Assembly: GCF_014645795.1 (NCBI RefSeq)
Contig: NZ_BMMK01000012.1
Coordinates: 1 to 64,000, forward strand
Reading direction: 5' to 3'
Length of the DNA stretch: 64,000 bases
DNA from: Longimycelium tulufanense
GTDB taxonomy: Bacteria; Actinomycetota; Actinomycetes; Mycobacteriales; Pseudonocardiaceae
How positions within the stretch are numbered: the first letter of the stretch is position 1; each line of letters opens with the position of its first letter. A program made the position numbers and the translations under genes. Shown here piece after piece: positions 1 to 8,026 of the stretch. The notes under the pieces are model-generated. The model searched no databases, was not told where the DNA came from, and worked only from the letters and a program-made list of their open reading frames with translations.

Positions 1-61
1 CTCCCTCATTCCAACATCATCAGGCTGTCGTGCCCGTCACCAACCTCTATGGGCAGTACAG

Positions 62-700
62 CTAGGTGACCCGCGCGAGGTCCTCCGGGGTGTCGACGTC
101 GAGGGCCTCCCCCGGCCATGCGGGAACGTCGACCCGGGTGATCCGGCCCAGGGCGGCGCGCAGCGAATGCCCGGCCGTCCGATCCGGGAGCGCGGCCCGG
201 AGCGCGTCGGTCCGCCACACCCCGATCAACCACTGGACCGCAGCGTGTTCGTCGACGAGTACCGCGCCGTCCGCGTCGGTCTCGTCCCGCAACGCGCCCC
301 GTAGGCGCTCGACGGTGCTCGGTGCGACCGCCACGAGGTCGGCGGCGAACACGGCCACCTCCCGGACCGTGGGTGGCACGTGGGCCAGGCCGGCCACCAG
401 CGCGGCGAGCGGGCCGGCCCCGGGTGGCTCCTCGCGGGTCTGGACGACGCCGGTCAGCCCCGGGCGGAAGGGGCCGACCACGACGACGGGCTCGGCCCCG
501 GACACCGCCGACAGTGCCCGGTCGAGCAGGGTTCGGTCCCCGACCCGCAGGCCGGGCTTGTCCACGCCGCCCAGGCGCCGCCCGGTTCCACCGGCCAGCA
601 CGATGGCGGCCCAGGCGGTTCCGGATGTTCCGTGGGACGTTGTCCTCGCCCCCTCCGCGGGTTCGACGTACTTCCGCCTGCGACCACGCGACCGCGACAC
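62..700 (-). CDS. mobA: MobA-like molybdenum cofactor guanylyltransferase
   Basis: Cytosolic nucleotidyltransferase expected to transfer GMP from GTP to molybdopterin to form the guanine-dinucleotide cofactor. The N-terminus carries the family signature AAIVLAGGTGRRLGGVDKP, which is the nucleotide-binding loop plus the catalytic-region lysine. A conserved FAADLVAV stretch follows at the place of the usual metal-binding PCD segment, which is degenerate here. The length of about 212 residues is normal for MobA. No ATG lies close to the conserved start, so I chose the in-frame GTG at 700, but no strong ribosome-binding site decides it and ATGs near 775 are possible. It follows the NlpC/P60 gene on the same strand. 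A related CTP- or GTP-using transferase (MobA/MocA family) is the alternative. Confidence 0.72.
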   Translation of the reverse strand: MSRSRGRRRKYVEPAEGARTTSHGTSGTAWAAIVLAGGTGRRLGGVDKPGLRVGDRTLLDRALSAVSGAEPVVVVGPFRPGLTGVVQTREEPPGAGPLAALVAGLAHVPPTVREVAVFAADLVAVAPSTVERLRGALRDETDADGAVLVDEHAAVQWLIGVWRTDALRAALPDRTAGHSLRAALGRITRVDVPAWPGEALDVDTPEDLARVT

Positions 701-872
701 CGCCTGGTGGGCCGTGCTGTCCTGGTGAGCTCGGGCCAGGCAGCGGGGCTGATCCTCGCAGGTTCCGCGGACCATCATCCTCCGCCAGGGATCCGACGGA
801 TACCTGGGGGCACGGCTGATCAGCAGCGAGGGGAGGAAATCCGACCCGGAACAGTGTCGAAACAGGTGGTGG

Positions 873-2225
873 TCAAAGAATGCGCACGGCGTACGGCTGG
901 ATGCCGCCGTAGCGGACCGACGAGACGCGCACGACACCACCGGAGTACGGCGCCTCCACCATCATGCCGCTGCCCAGGTACAACGCGACGTGCGTTCCAC
1001 CGTTGGGGCCCCAGAACAGCATGTCTCCCCGCCGCACCTGGGACAGCGGCACCCGCATTCCGGTGTTGTACTGGTAACCGCTGTACTTGGGCAGCGGGAC
1101 ACCCGCCCCGGCGAACGCATAGACCATCAGGCCGGAACAGTCGAACCCGACCTTGGCGTAGTCGCCGAAGGCGTCGGCCACGCCGCCGTCGCGGATGCCC
1201 AGGGTGGGGCCGTAGGCGTTACCACCGCCCCAGGCGTACTGAACGCCTAGCTGGGACATGGCTCGCCCGATCACCGTCTCGATGTTGCCCCGGCCGGAGA
1301 TCCCCGGAACCGGAGATCCGGCCGGCACCGGCCGGTTCTGCGCTGCGGCCGCTGCCGCTGCCGCAGCGGCGGCTTCGGCCGCCCGACGCCGGGCTTCCTC
1401 CTCCTCGCGGCGCTTGGCCTCCAGCCACTCCTCGTACCGCCGGCGCTGGCCCTCCAGGGCGGCCACGTTCTCCCTGGCCTCCGCCAGCTCCCGCTCCACC
1501 TCGGCCTTGGTGTTCTCGATCCGCTCGGTCTGGCGCTGCTGCTGGCTGCGGGCCTGGATGGCGGCGGCCTTGGCGGCGTCGGCGGCGCGCTTGGCCGCCT
1601 CGGCCGCGGCCCGCTTGGCCTGGGCGTTCTCCAGCGCCTTGCGCGCCAGGGAGTCCTTGTTGGTCTTGTGCACCCGGGCCCGCTCCAGGTCATCGAGCAC
1701 GTCGAGCTGGGAGCGGCTCACCAGATCCAGCATCTCGGCTCGGTCGAGCAGGTCCTTGGGGCCGCTGACGCCGAGGAAACCGGTGATCGAGCCCACGGTG
1801 CTGCCCTGCCGGTAGCTTGCGGCGGCGAACTCGTCGAGGCGTTTGCGGGCCTGTTCGATGGCGGAGTCGGCGGCATCGGCCTCGCGCCGGGCGGCGCGGG
1901 CGTCCTCGGCGGCCCTGCGGGCGGCCGCCTCGGCGCGCTCCAGGTCCACCAACGCCTTGCTGGCCTGCTCCATCTTGTAGGCGACCTCGTCGACGAGCTG
2001 TTGCAGCCGGGCCTCGGCCTCAGCGAGCCGGTTGGTCAGCTCGCCGACCCGCCTGGCCGTGGCCTCCACCTCGGCGTGGCCGGCGTCGATCTCGCTGTCG
2101 CTGGGATTGGGTGGGGGTGGAGGGACGGCGGCGCCGGTCCCGGGCACCGCGAACGCCACCGCGAGGGTCAGGGCACCGGCGAGGACTCCCCGCACCGTCC
2201 TCCGCATCGAGCACCGCACCGCCAC
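873..2225 (-). CDS. Secreted RipA-like NlpC/P60 peptidoglycan endopeptidase
   Basis: Predicted exported D,L-endopeptidase that cuts peptidoglycan stem peptides during cell separation. The GTG start at 2225 sits 8 bases after GGAGG. A basic signal peptide follows (VRGVLAGALTLAVAFAVPGTGAA), then a long alanine/glutamate/arginine-rich coiled coil (roughly residues 45-290). A polyalanine-rich linker leads to a C-terminal NlpC/P60 domain. The domain shows the catalytic Cys in FDCSGLMVY, the His in GGTHVALYL and a third polar residue in MMVEAPYSG. Architecture and length (about 450 aa) match mycobacterial RipA, whose coiled coil blocks the active site until processed. The coiled coil therefore probably has an inhibitory or partner-binding role, which is inference. 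Confidence 0.88.
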   Translation of the reverse strand: MAVRCSMRRTVRGVLAGALTLAVAFAVPGTGAAVPPPPPNPSDSEIDAGHAEVEATARRVGELTNRLAEAEARLQQLVDEVAYKMEQASKALVDLERAEAAARRAAEDARAARREADAADSAIEQARKRLDEFAAASYRQGSTVGSITGFLGVSGPKDLLDRAEMLDLVSRSQLDVLDDLERARVHKTNKDSLARKALENAQAKRAAAEAAKRAADAAKAAAIQARSQQQRQTERIENTKAEVERELAEARENVAALEGQRRRYEEWLEAKRREEEEARRRAAEAAAAAAAAAAAQNRPVPAGSPVPGISGRGNIETVIGRAMSQLGVQYAWGGGNAYGPTLGIRDGGVADAFGDYAKVGFDCSGLMVYAFAGAGVPLPKYSGYQYNTGMRVPLSQVRRGDMLFWGPNGGTHVALYLGSGMMVEAPYSGGVVRVSSVRYGGIQPYAVRIL

Positions 2226-2704
2226 GACGCTCACCTCCCCACGGGTCCACACCCGAGGCCCCGAAACCCCGCACGGCCACTTGAATGACAACTTTTCAGC
2301 CGAACGGAGGCATATAAGTACTCAGAGGAACTGTGCCACCGGGGTCACAGCCTTGCCACTTGAAACACTGACCACATCAGCCACAAGAGTAACACCGATA
2401 TACGCAGAGTAGCCACAGTCCGTGATCAACTGTCCTGCACCGACCGAAGGGGCTGGACCGGCCGTCCCCGGCCCTCGCGTGCCACGAGGACGGTGCTCAC
2501 CGTCCGCAACCCCGGGAAGCCCCGCTTCGGGTACGGCAGGAAACGGCCAGGATCGCTTAGCGCTTTCGGTGGTCTGGAGTTGTCCGCTTGGTCACGGTTG
2601 AGGCAGACGTCCCGGTCGAGCAGGACGTCGACGACGTTCGTGAACCGCTGCGATTCCCCGATGTCGACCACGACTCAGGGGACGTGGGCAGCGACGCACT
2701 CTCG
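2226..2704. other. Intergenic region with one doubtful short frame
   Basis: The sequence between the NlpC/P60 gene and the MazG-like gene. A minus-strand frame at 2426-2671 (81 codons from a GTG) has fairly GC-rich third positions in its first half but no recognisable domain, and may be a decayed gene tail. The part next to the NlpC/P60 gene (2290-2420) is less GC-rich than its surroundings and probably holds that gene's promoter. I looked there for the c-di-AMP (ydaO) riboswitch often found before actinomycete wall-hydrolase genes and did not find its conserved blocks. Confidence 0.3.
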
Positions 2705-3283
2705 TCACCGCGGCGACTCCGGCAGAAGGTAGCCACCGCGCTGGTACCTGCGGTAGGTCTCCTCAACGGAGACGCGCAGGTCCTCATGCAGGGCGAAGTA
2801 CGCTGTCACCTCGGCCACCAGGTCGATGACCAACTGTGCGGCGGCGCCCAGGCGCTCCGGCCGGAACGCACCGTGCTTTTCGACCTTCACCCCCATCCCG
2901 GCATGATGGTGAACCCAGCGCGCGCAGTCGCCGGTGGCCGCGGTCAACCGGGCCAGCAGAACCAACGGCTGCCTCTCACTGTTGCCCGGCATCCGAAAAC
3001 GAACATCCCGGTGGTAGTGCCCGGCGAGCGCGAAGGCTGCTCGCAGCACGTCGCGAAGCTCCTTGACCAGATTCCCCCGCACACGGGCGCGCTGGCCGCC
3101 GTCGGCCGCCACACGCAGGATCTCCTCGGCCAGTTCCCCCACCTCCTCGCACAGCCGGCCCAGTCGGTGCGGGGGTTCGTTGTGCTCCGGGAAACGTCGG
3201 CCGAACGCTTCCGCGAGTCCGCGCAGCGCCATCGTGAGATCGACTGGCTGGCCAGCAACATCAGTGATCGCGAAGCTGGGCAT
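2705..3283 (-). CDS. MazG-like nucleotide pyrophosphohydrolase
   Basis: All-alpha NTP pyrophosphohydrolase of the MazG/dCTPase type, expected to hydrolyse non-canonical or excess nucleoside triphosphates to monophosphate and pyrophosphate using Mg2+. The metal-binding signature is visible: RLCEEVGELAEEI provides the clustered glutamates in the first helix, and VKELRDVLRAAF supplies the downstream ELxD pair. One domain in 192 residues, so it is shorter than the two-domain E. coli MazG. The ATG at 3283 follows the acyl-CoA synthetase stop by 17 bases on the same strand, so the two are probably co-transcribed. The C-terminal half (about residues 110-190) has no motif I recognise. Substrate is unknown. 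Confidence 0.72.
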   Translation of the reverse strand: MPSFAITDVAGQPVDLTMALRGLAEAFGRRFPEHNEPPHRLGRLCEEVGELAEEILRVAADGGQRARVRGNLVKELRDVLRAAFALAGHYHRDVRFRMPGNSERQPLVLLARLTAATGDCARWVHHHAGMGVKVEKHGAFRPERLGAAAQLVIDLVAEVTAYFALHEDLRVSVEETYRRYQRGGYLLPESPR

Positions 3284-3301
3284 GTCGGCGAAGCACCGGG
3301 G

Positions 3302-4840
3302 TCAGTTGACCTGGCGGGAACGGCCGCGCCAGTAGGGTTCGCGCAGCTTGAACTTCTGCACCTTTCCGGTGGCGGTGCGCGGGATGCTGTCGCGGAACTC
3401 CACCGAGGTCGGCGCCTTGTAACCGGCCAGGCGGGCCTTGCAGTGGGCGATGATCTCCTGCTCGCTCACCTCGACGCCGTTCACCGGCACCACCAGGGCC
3501 TTGACCGTCTCCCCCCACCGGTCGTGCGGAACGCCGATCACGGCGACCTCCGCCACCGCGGGGTGGCTGAAGATGCAGTCCTCGACCTCAATCGAGGAAA
3601 CGTTCTCCCCACCGCTGATGATGACGTCCTTCTTCCGGTCGGAGATCGTCAGGTGCCCCTCCGCGTCGAGGTGGCCGCCGTCGCCGGTGTGGAACCAGCC
3701 GTCGGCCAACGCTTCCCGGCTGGCCTCCTCGTGACACCAGTACCCCTCCAGCACCGTGTTGGACCGGGCCAACACCTCGCCACTCTCCGAAATCCGGAGC
3801 CGGGTACCGAGCGAGGGCGCCCCGGCACGGGACAGCTTGCGGGCGCGTTCCTCTGCCGGCAGCCCAAGGTCGGCCGGCCGCGTCCGGTTGAACGTCAGCA
3901 GCGGGCTCGTCTCGGTCAGGCCATAGATCTGCTGGAACTCCCAACCCAGCTCGGCCTCCATCCGTGCGATGGTGCGCGTGGGCGGGGGCGCCCCGGCACA
4001 CACGATCCGTACCCGATCCCGCCCGGGGATCTCCCCCTCCCACTTCTCGGCCGCGTCGAGCACCATGTTCCACACCGCGGGCGCACCGAACATCAGCGTC
4101 ACGCCGTGCCCCTCGACGCGCCGCAGGATCTCCGCGCCGTCGACCTTGCGCAGGACGACCTGCTTCACCCCGAGCCCGGCGAGCACGTAGGGCATTCCCC
4201 AGCCGTTGCAGTGGAACATCGGCAGGGTGTGCAGGTAGACGTCGCGCTCCCAGGTCCGGGTGTGCAGGCCGAAGGTCACCGAATTGATCCAGATGCTGCG
4301 GTGGGTGAGCTGGACGCCCTTGGGCCGCGCCGTCGTTCCCGACGTGTAGTTGATCGTGGCGGTGGCGTCCTCGTCCGGCGCGGACCACGGCCGGGGCTCG
4401 GTGTCGAACCGCATCACCTCGGTCTCGGTCTGCTCGCCGAGCACGAACCGCTTCGGCGCCTCGACCTCGCGCAGCGACTCGTCCAGTTCCGGGTCGACCA
4501 GCAGCACCGACGCGCCACTGTGCCGCACGATGTAGTCGACCTCGTCGGGCCGGAGCCGGAAGTTCACCGGCACGCACACCCGCCCGCCGGCCGGCACCGC
4601 GTACAGCAGCTCCAGCAGCCGGGCGGCGTTGTGGCTCACCACGGCGACCCGCTCGCCCTCGGCCAGGCCCAGCGCGTCCAGCCCGGCCTGCCAGGCCCGC
4701 GCCCGGCGCGCCACCTCGCCGTAGGTCGTCGTCGGCACGGGTGGGGCGGGCTGGTTCGGCTCGTCCACGATCGCGGGGCTGTCGGCGAAGACGGTCTCCG
4801 CCCGGTCAAGGAAATCGGTGACGGTGAGCGGCACGCGCAT
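3302..4840 (-). CDS. Acyl-CoA synthetase (AMP-binding enzyme, FadD-like)
   Basis: ATP-dependent ligase that adenylates a carboxylic acid and transfers it to CoA. Signatures in order: the P-loop-like YTSGTTARPKG, the IYGLTETSP motif of the adenylate site, GWFHTGDGG, the hinge DRKKDVIISGGENVSS, and the catalytic C-terminal lysine in TATGKVQKF. At 512 residues it is close to medium/long-chain acyl-CoA synthetases. The start is set by AGGAGGT seven bases before the ATG at 4840, giving MRVPLTVTDFLDRAETVF. It lies upstream of the MazG-like gene in the same orientation. Specificity cannot be read from sequence; the family includes fatty-acid, cinnamate and malonate activators. Confidence 0.88.
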   Translation of the reverse strand: MRVPLTVTDFLDRAETVFADSPAIVDEPNQPAPPVPTTTYGEVARRARAWQAGLDALGLAEGERVAVVSHNAARLLELLYAVPAGGRVCVPVNFRLRPDEVDYIVRHSGASVLLVDPELDESLREVEAPKRFVLGEQTETEVMRFDTEPRPWSAPDEDATATINYTSGTTARPKGVQLTHRSIWINSVTFGLHTRTWERDVYLHTLPMFHCNGWGMPYVLAGLGVKQVVLRKVDGAEILRRVEGHGVTLMFGAPAVWNMVLDAAEKWEGEIPGRDRVRIVCAGAPPPTRTIARMEAELGWEFQQIYGLTETSPLLTFNRTRPADLGLPAEERARKLSRAGAPSLGTRLRISESGEVLARSNTVLEGYWCHEEASREALADGWFHTGDGGHLDAEGHLTISDRKKDVIISGGENVSSIEVEDCIFSHPAVAEVAVIGVPHDRWGETVKALVVPVNGVEVSEQEIIAHCKARLAGYKAPTSVEFRDSIPRTATGKVQKFKLREPYWRGRSRQVN

Positions 4841-4915
4841 CCGGAGCACCTCCTGGCGAACTGCTGGCAGAAAGGTCCTCACCCTAAGCGAGAAAGCCGC
4901 GCGGGAACAGCGGTC

Positions 4916-5731
4916 TCAGCAGGGCCAACGCGGGGCATCGAGTTGGGGCCGCTTCCGCATCGAGCTGAACCCCATCTCCTTGGCGCGTGCGCAGAACTTT
5001 TCGTTGCGCAGGTTGTACTCCACGTGGAACACGGCCTTGCCCGCGTGAATGAACGGAAGCAGCTTGTGGCACTCGCGGAACTCGAAGCACTGCTCGTTCA
5101 CGGCAAAGTCGAACGCGTCGACCAGCTCCGGGACCTGGTCGAGATCGTTCTTCAGCCCGATGGACAGTCCGCGGTCGTGCGCGAGTCCGGCGAGCATCCG
5201 GTTGTAGGTGAGCTGGTGTCCAACGGTCAGGGGAAAGCCGGTGTTGGCTTTGTACCCGTCCACCAGGTCCGCCTCGATCGCGTCGAAACCCTTGCGTCGG
5301 CACTCGTCGAACCGTTCGGCCATCAGGGATTCCAACACGTCGACACGCCGAATGTCCAGCCACCGCTCACCCGGCCATCCGTTGGGACGCCCGAGCAGTT
5401 CCGGGGGGAAGCGCCACCGATCCGGTCGGAAGTTTTCGAAGGCGCCGACGTTGACGTAACAGATGACCCGCCGACCACGGTCGTGCAGCGCCTGGATCTC
5501 CTCCGCGCTGGTCTCCACCCCATCGACGTCGTAGACGGCGGCATCGACGTCGAGGTCGAGCGTGCCCTCGAGCTGCCACTGCCAGGCGACGCCCGGTGTC
5601 GGCACCCAGCGTTGCGTCGGTGGGGGCGGCGTGCCCCTGGGCTCAGGCACGGCGTGCTCCAGCGCGGGTGTGCACCCTGGGACGGCGATGGCCACCGCGA
5701 GCAGGAACGGCAGTGTCCGGAAACATGTCAC
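4916..5731 (-). CDS. GH114 (Ega3-like) endo-alpha-1,4-galactosaminidase lipoprotein
   Basis: Predicted extracellular, membrane-anchored glycoside hydrolase of family 114, whose fungal member Ega3 cleaves alpha-1,4-galactosamine polymers. The first 20 residues form a lipoprotein signal (FLLAVAIAVPGC, lipidated Cys20). The GH114 fold shows WQWQLEG (50-56), YDVDG (67-71), VICYVNVGAFEN (89-100), GFDAIEADLVDGY (148-160; E153 and D155 are candidate catalytic acids), IGLKND and NEQCFEF (212-218). The GTG start at 5731 overlaps the stop of the preceding GH135-like gene in GTGA, so translation is coupled. It is the last of eight co-directional polysaccharide genes and probably trims or remodels the polymer at the cell surface (inference). 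Confidence 0.87.
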   Translation of the reverse strand: MTCFRTLPFLLAVAIAVPGCTPALEHAVPEPRGTPPPPTQRWVPTPGVAWQWQLEGTLDLDVDAAVYDVDGVETSAEEIQALHDRGRRVICYVNVGAFENFRPDRWRFPPELLGRPNGWPGERWLDIRRVDVLESLMAERFDECRRKGFDAIEADLVDGYKANTGFPLTVGHQLTYNRMLAGLAHDRGLSIGLKNDLDQVPELVDAFDFAVNEQCFEFRECHKLLPFIHAGKAVFHVEYNLRNEKFCARAKEMGFSSMRKRPQLDAPRWPC

Positions 5732-6384
5732 GCACCTAGCGTCATATGTCGTGGCAGACCCTGCCACGGATTGGCGCCACCCAACTCGGTGATGGTGACG
5801 ACCCCGGCGTGGTAATGCGCGGCCAGGCGCGCCACGAGCCAGCGTCGCAACGGGGGCACGGCGTAGACCAGGTGGCAGAAGCGGTGCGCCGGATGGCGGC
5901 GGACCCAGAACGGCACCGTGAGACACCGGTAGGCGGGCCACGGCCCCTCGAACGTGACCAGCAGGTCGGCCAGCTCCATGTAACCCGGATAGGGGTAGAC
6001 GCCGGGATTGAGCGTCGTCTCCGTCGCGCCTGCGCGTCGCATCGCCGCGCCGAGGCGCGCGTAGTAGGGCAGCCATGCGCGTTCGGCGGCCACCTGGTCG
6101 AGGAAGGCCCGACGAACCCCGTACCAGTCCCGGTAGCGTTCGACGTCCCGCAGGCAGGCGTCCCAGGGCCGGCGGCCGTAGTCGGTGTCGACGTACCCCG
6201 CGACCCGCACCCCGGCCGCCAGGAGCGGCTCGACCACGCCGGCGAACTCCGGGTCCCGCCGCTCCCCCGGCCCGTCGGCGATGTTGAGCACCACCAGGCG
6301 CAGCCGGTCACCCGCTGCCGCCAACCGCCGCCAGTCCGCCGGAGCCGTGAGCGGATGGAAGTAGGCCGGCACGACGCTGGGCAT
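5728..6384 (-). CDS. Spherulin-4/Sph3-like (GH135) glycoside hydrolase
   Basis: Member of the spherulation-specific family 4, whose Aspergillus member Sph3 (GH135) hydrolyses galactosaminogalactan and is needed to make it. Hallmarks are VVPAYFHPLTAPADW at the N-terminus, LRLVVLNIADGPG, GYVDTDYGRRPW (63-74), a conserved acid in RRAFLDQV (D96) and LLVTFEGPW (E146), the last two being candidate catalytic residues. The predicted 218-residue protein has no signal peptide, so it may act in the cytoplasm or leave by another route. The ATG at 6384 shares its A with the preceding stop (TGATG). An in-frame GTG at 6399, close behind GGGAGG, is an alternative start. It sits between the reductase and GH114 genes of the polysaccharide operon. 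Confidence 0.85.
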   Translation of the reverse strand: MPSVVPAYFHPLTAPADWRRLAAAGDRLRLVVLNIADGPGERRDPEFAGVVEPLLAAGVRVAGYVDTDYGRRPWDACLRDVERYRDWYGVRRAFLDQVAAERAWLPYYARLGAAMRRAGATETTLNPGVYPYPGYMELADLLVTFEGPWPAYRCLTVPFWVRRHPAHRFCHLVYAVPPLRRWLVARLAAHYHAGVVTITELGGANPWQGLPRHMTLGA

Positions 6385-7292
6385 CACGGAAACGGACACG
6401 CCACCTCCCGCCACACGTCCGTCAGGGTCGTGGTCAGCGTCCGGGTCGGCCGCCAGCCCAGGACGCGGCGGGCGACCGTGAGGTCCGCCGCCTGCCACGA
6501 CACCAGTGCCGAGCGGTCCGGGGGCGGCTCGGCCTCGTGCAGCGGGCCGTCGTGACCGGCGATCGACAGCAGGGCGCGCACCAGCTCCCGTACCTGGGTG
6601 GCCCGGCCGCTACCCACGTTGATCAACCACCGGGGGGTGCTGACCCGGGCGGCGGCCACGACCGCGTTCGCGACGTCGCGGGCGTCGACGAAGTCGCGGT
6701 GGTCACCGAGCGGACCCAGCCGGATCTCCGGCTCGCGGTCCCGCAGCTGGCGGACGAGCCGGCCGAGCAGGCTGCCCTCCGGGATGCCCGGACCGACCGG
6801 GTTGAACACCCGCAGCACCACCGCGTCCAGCCCGGCTACCCGGGCCAGCCGCAGGAGCTGGGTGCCGCCGAGCTTGGTCACGCCGTAGGCCGCCACCGGG
6901 TGTGCCGGGGTGTCCTCGGCGACCGCGATTCCGGTGCGGACACGGCCGTACTCGGCGGCCGAGCCGATGTGCACCAACCTGGTGGTCGGCCGGGTGCGCA
7001 GCATCGCCTCGGCCAGCCTCCCGACCGCGGTCGTGTTCACCGCCGCCTGCTCGGCGGGGGTGCCGCCGACCATGCCGGCCGCGTTGATCACCACATCGGG
7101 GTTGGCCGCGGCCAGCACGTCACCCAGTTCCCGTACGCCGGCGGTGGCCAGGTCGAGCCGGAGGTGCGCCTGGCCCGAGTCGACCGGCCGGCGGCCCGCG
7201 GTCAGCAGCCGCGCCTCGGGGTCGGTGACCAGCCGGTCCCACACGTGCCGGCCGAGGAATCCCGAGGCGCCGAGAAGGAGGTAGCGAGTCAC
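6384..7292 (-). CDS. NAD(P)-dependent nucleotide-sugar epimerase/reductase (extended SDR)
   Basis: Rossmann-fold enzyme acting on a nucleotide sugar, of the dTDP-4-dehydrorhamnose-reductase/UDP-sugar epimerase kind. It shows the N-terminal dinucleotide motif LLLGASGFLGRH, the active-site YGVTK (YxxxK) with a preceding HIGSAAEYG serine region, and RVFNPVGPG near the substrate site. 302 residues, full length. GTG at 7292 is six bases after GGAGG and overlaps the stop of the upstream nucleotidyltransferase in GTGA. Together with the neighbouring nucleotidyltransferase and 4,6-dehydratase-like gene it completes a short activated-sugar pathway, probably 4-ketoreduction or 4-epimerisation (inference), that feeds the polysaccharide glycosyltransferase. 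Confidence 0.8.
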   Translation of the reverse strand: MTRYLLLGASGFLGRHVWDRLVTDPEARLLTAGRRPVDSGQAHLRLDLATAGVRELGDVLAAANPDVVINAAGMVGGTPAEQAAVNTTAVGRLAEAMLRTRPTTRLVHIGSAAEYGRVRTGIAVAEDTPAHPVAAYGVTKLGGTQLLRLARVAGLDAVVLRVFNPVGPGIPEGSLLGRLVRQLRDREPEIRLGPLGDHRDFVDARDVANAVVAAARVSTPRWLINVGSGRATQVRELVRALLSIAGHDGPLHEAEPPPDRSALVSWQAADLTVARRVLGWRPTRTLTTTLTDVWREVACPFP

Positions 7293-8005
7293 GCGTGCCC
7301 TCCGAGCAGGATCGGGCGGAGCAGGGTGAACTCGGCGTTGGCGCGGTCGTAGTCGTCCGGACGGCCGATGTCCAGCCAGTACCCGTCGAAGGCGTGCTCG
7401 CGCGGCGGGGTTCCCGCCGCCAGCAGCTTTACCACCAGTTCGTCGAACCCCAGCGGCAGCCCGGGCTCGTAACCGCGCAGCGTGTCCGCGGACAGGCCGT
7501 AGACACCCATGCTCACCCGGTACTCGAGTGTCGGCTTCTCGCTGAACTCCACGATCCGCCCCTCGCGGGAGGAGAGCACCCCGAAGTCGATCTTCACCTG
7601 GCGCCGGTTGGTGGCCACGGTGAGCGGGGCGTCCTCGGCCACGTGCTGCCGCAGCACCTCGCCGAAGTCGAGGTTGGTGAGCACGTCCCCGTTCATCACC
7701 AGGAAGTGGCGTGGTAGCCGGTCCAGCAGGGCCAGCAGCGGACCGATCGTGCCCAGCGGGGACTCCTCCTGGGCGTAGTCCACCTCGATGTCCCATCTGC
7801 TCCCGTCGCCCACGTAGGAGCGGATGAGGTGGCCCAGGTGTCCGATCGCCAGCGTCGCGCTGCGGAATCCACAGCTGGCGAGCTGGTGCAGGACGATGTC
7901 CAGGATCGAGTGCTCCTCCCCGATGGGGACCAGGGGCTTGGGCAGGCAGGTGGTGTAGGGCCGCAACCGGACCCCCTTGCCCCCGGCCAGAACCACAGCG
8001 TGCAC
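7289..8005 (-). CDS. Sugar-1-phosphate nucleotidyltransferase
   Basis: Forms an NDP-sugar from NTP and a sugar 1-phosphate. The signature is complete: VVLAGGKGVRLRPYTTCLPKPLVPIG at the N-terminus (glycine-rich loop, catalytic Arg and Lys), the metal Asp in VMNGDVLTNLDF, FSEKP and the C-terminal YWLDIGRPDDYDRA. At 238 residues it is a minimal form without the left-handed helix that bifunctional acetyltransferases carry, similar to RmlA, RfbF or GDP-mannose pyrophosphorylase types. GTG start at 8005 with AGGAGGG upstream. It lies 21 bases after the 4,6-dehydratase-like gene and overlaps the next gene by 4 bases. Base and sugar specificity cannot be decided from sequence. Confidence 0.85.
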   Translation of the reverse strand: MHAVVLAGGKGVRLRPYTTCLPKPLVPIGEEHSILDIVLHQLASCGFRSATLAIGHLGHLIRSYVGDGSRWDIEVDYAQEESPLGTIGPLLALLDRLPRHFLVMNGDVLTNLDFGEVLRQHVAEDAPLTVATNRRQVKIDFGVLSSREGRIVEFSEKPTLEYRVSMGVYGLSADTLRGYEPGLPLGFDELVVKLLAAGTPPREHAFDGYWLDIGRPDDYDRANAEFTLLRPILLGGHA

Positions 8006-8026
8006 GGCGTCCCTCCTGTTCTGGGT

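Noticed and set aside
2226-2480. Possible c-di-AMP (ydaO) riboswitch before the NlpC/P60 gene
   Set aside because: Such elements are common before actinomycete wall-hydrolase genes, but the conserved blocks are not present on the minus strand here.
2588-5815. A 1075-codon open frame on the plus strand
   Set aside because: It runs opposite the MazG, acyl-CoA synthetase and GH114 genes, whose proteins have full family motifs. The plus frame is an artefact of high GC with few stop codons.
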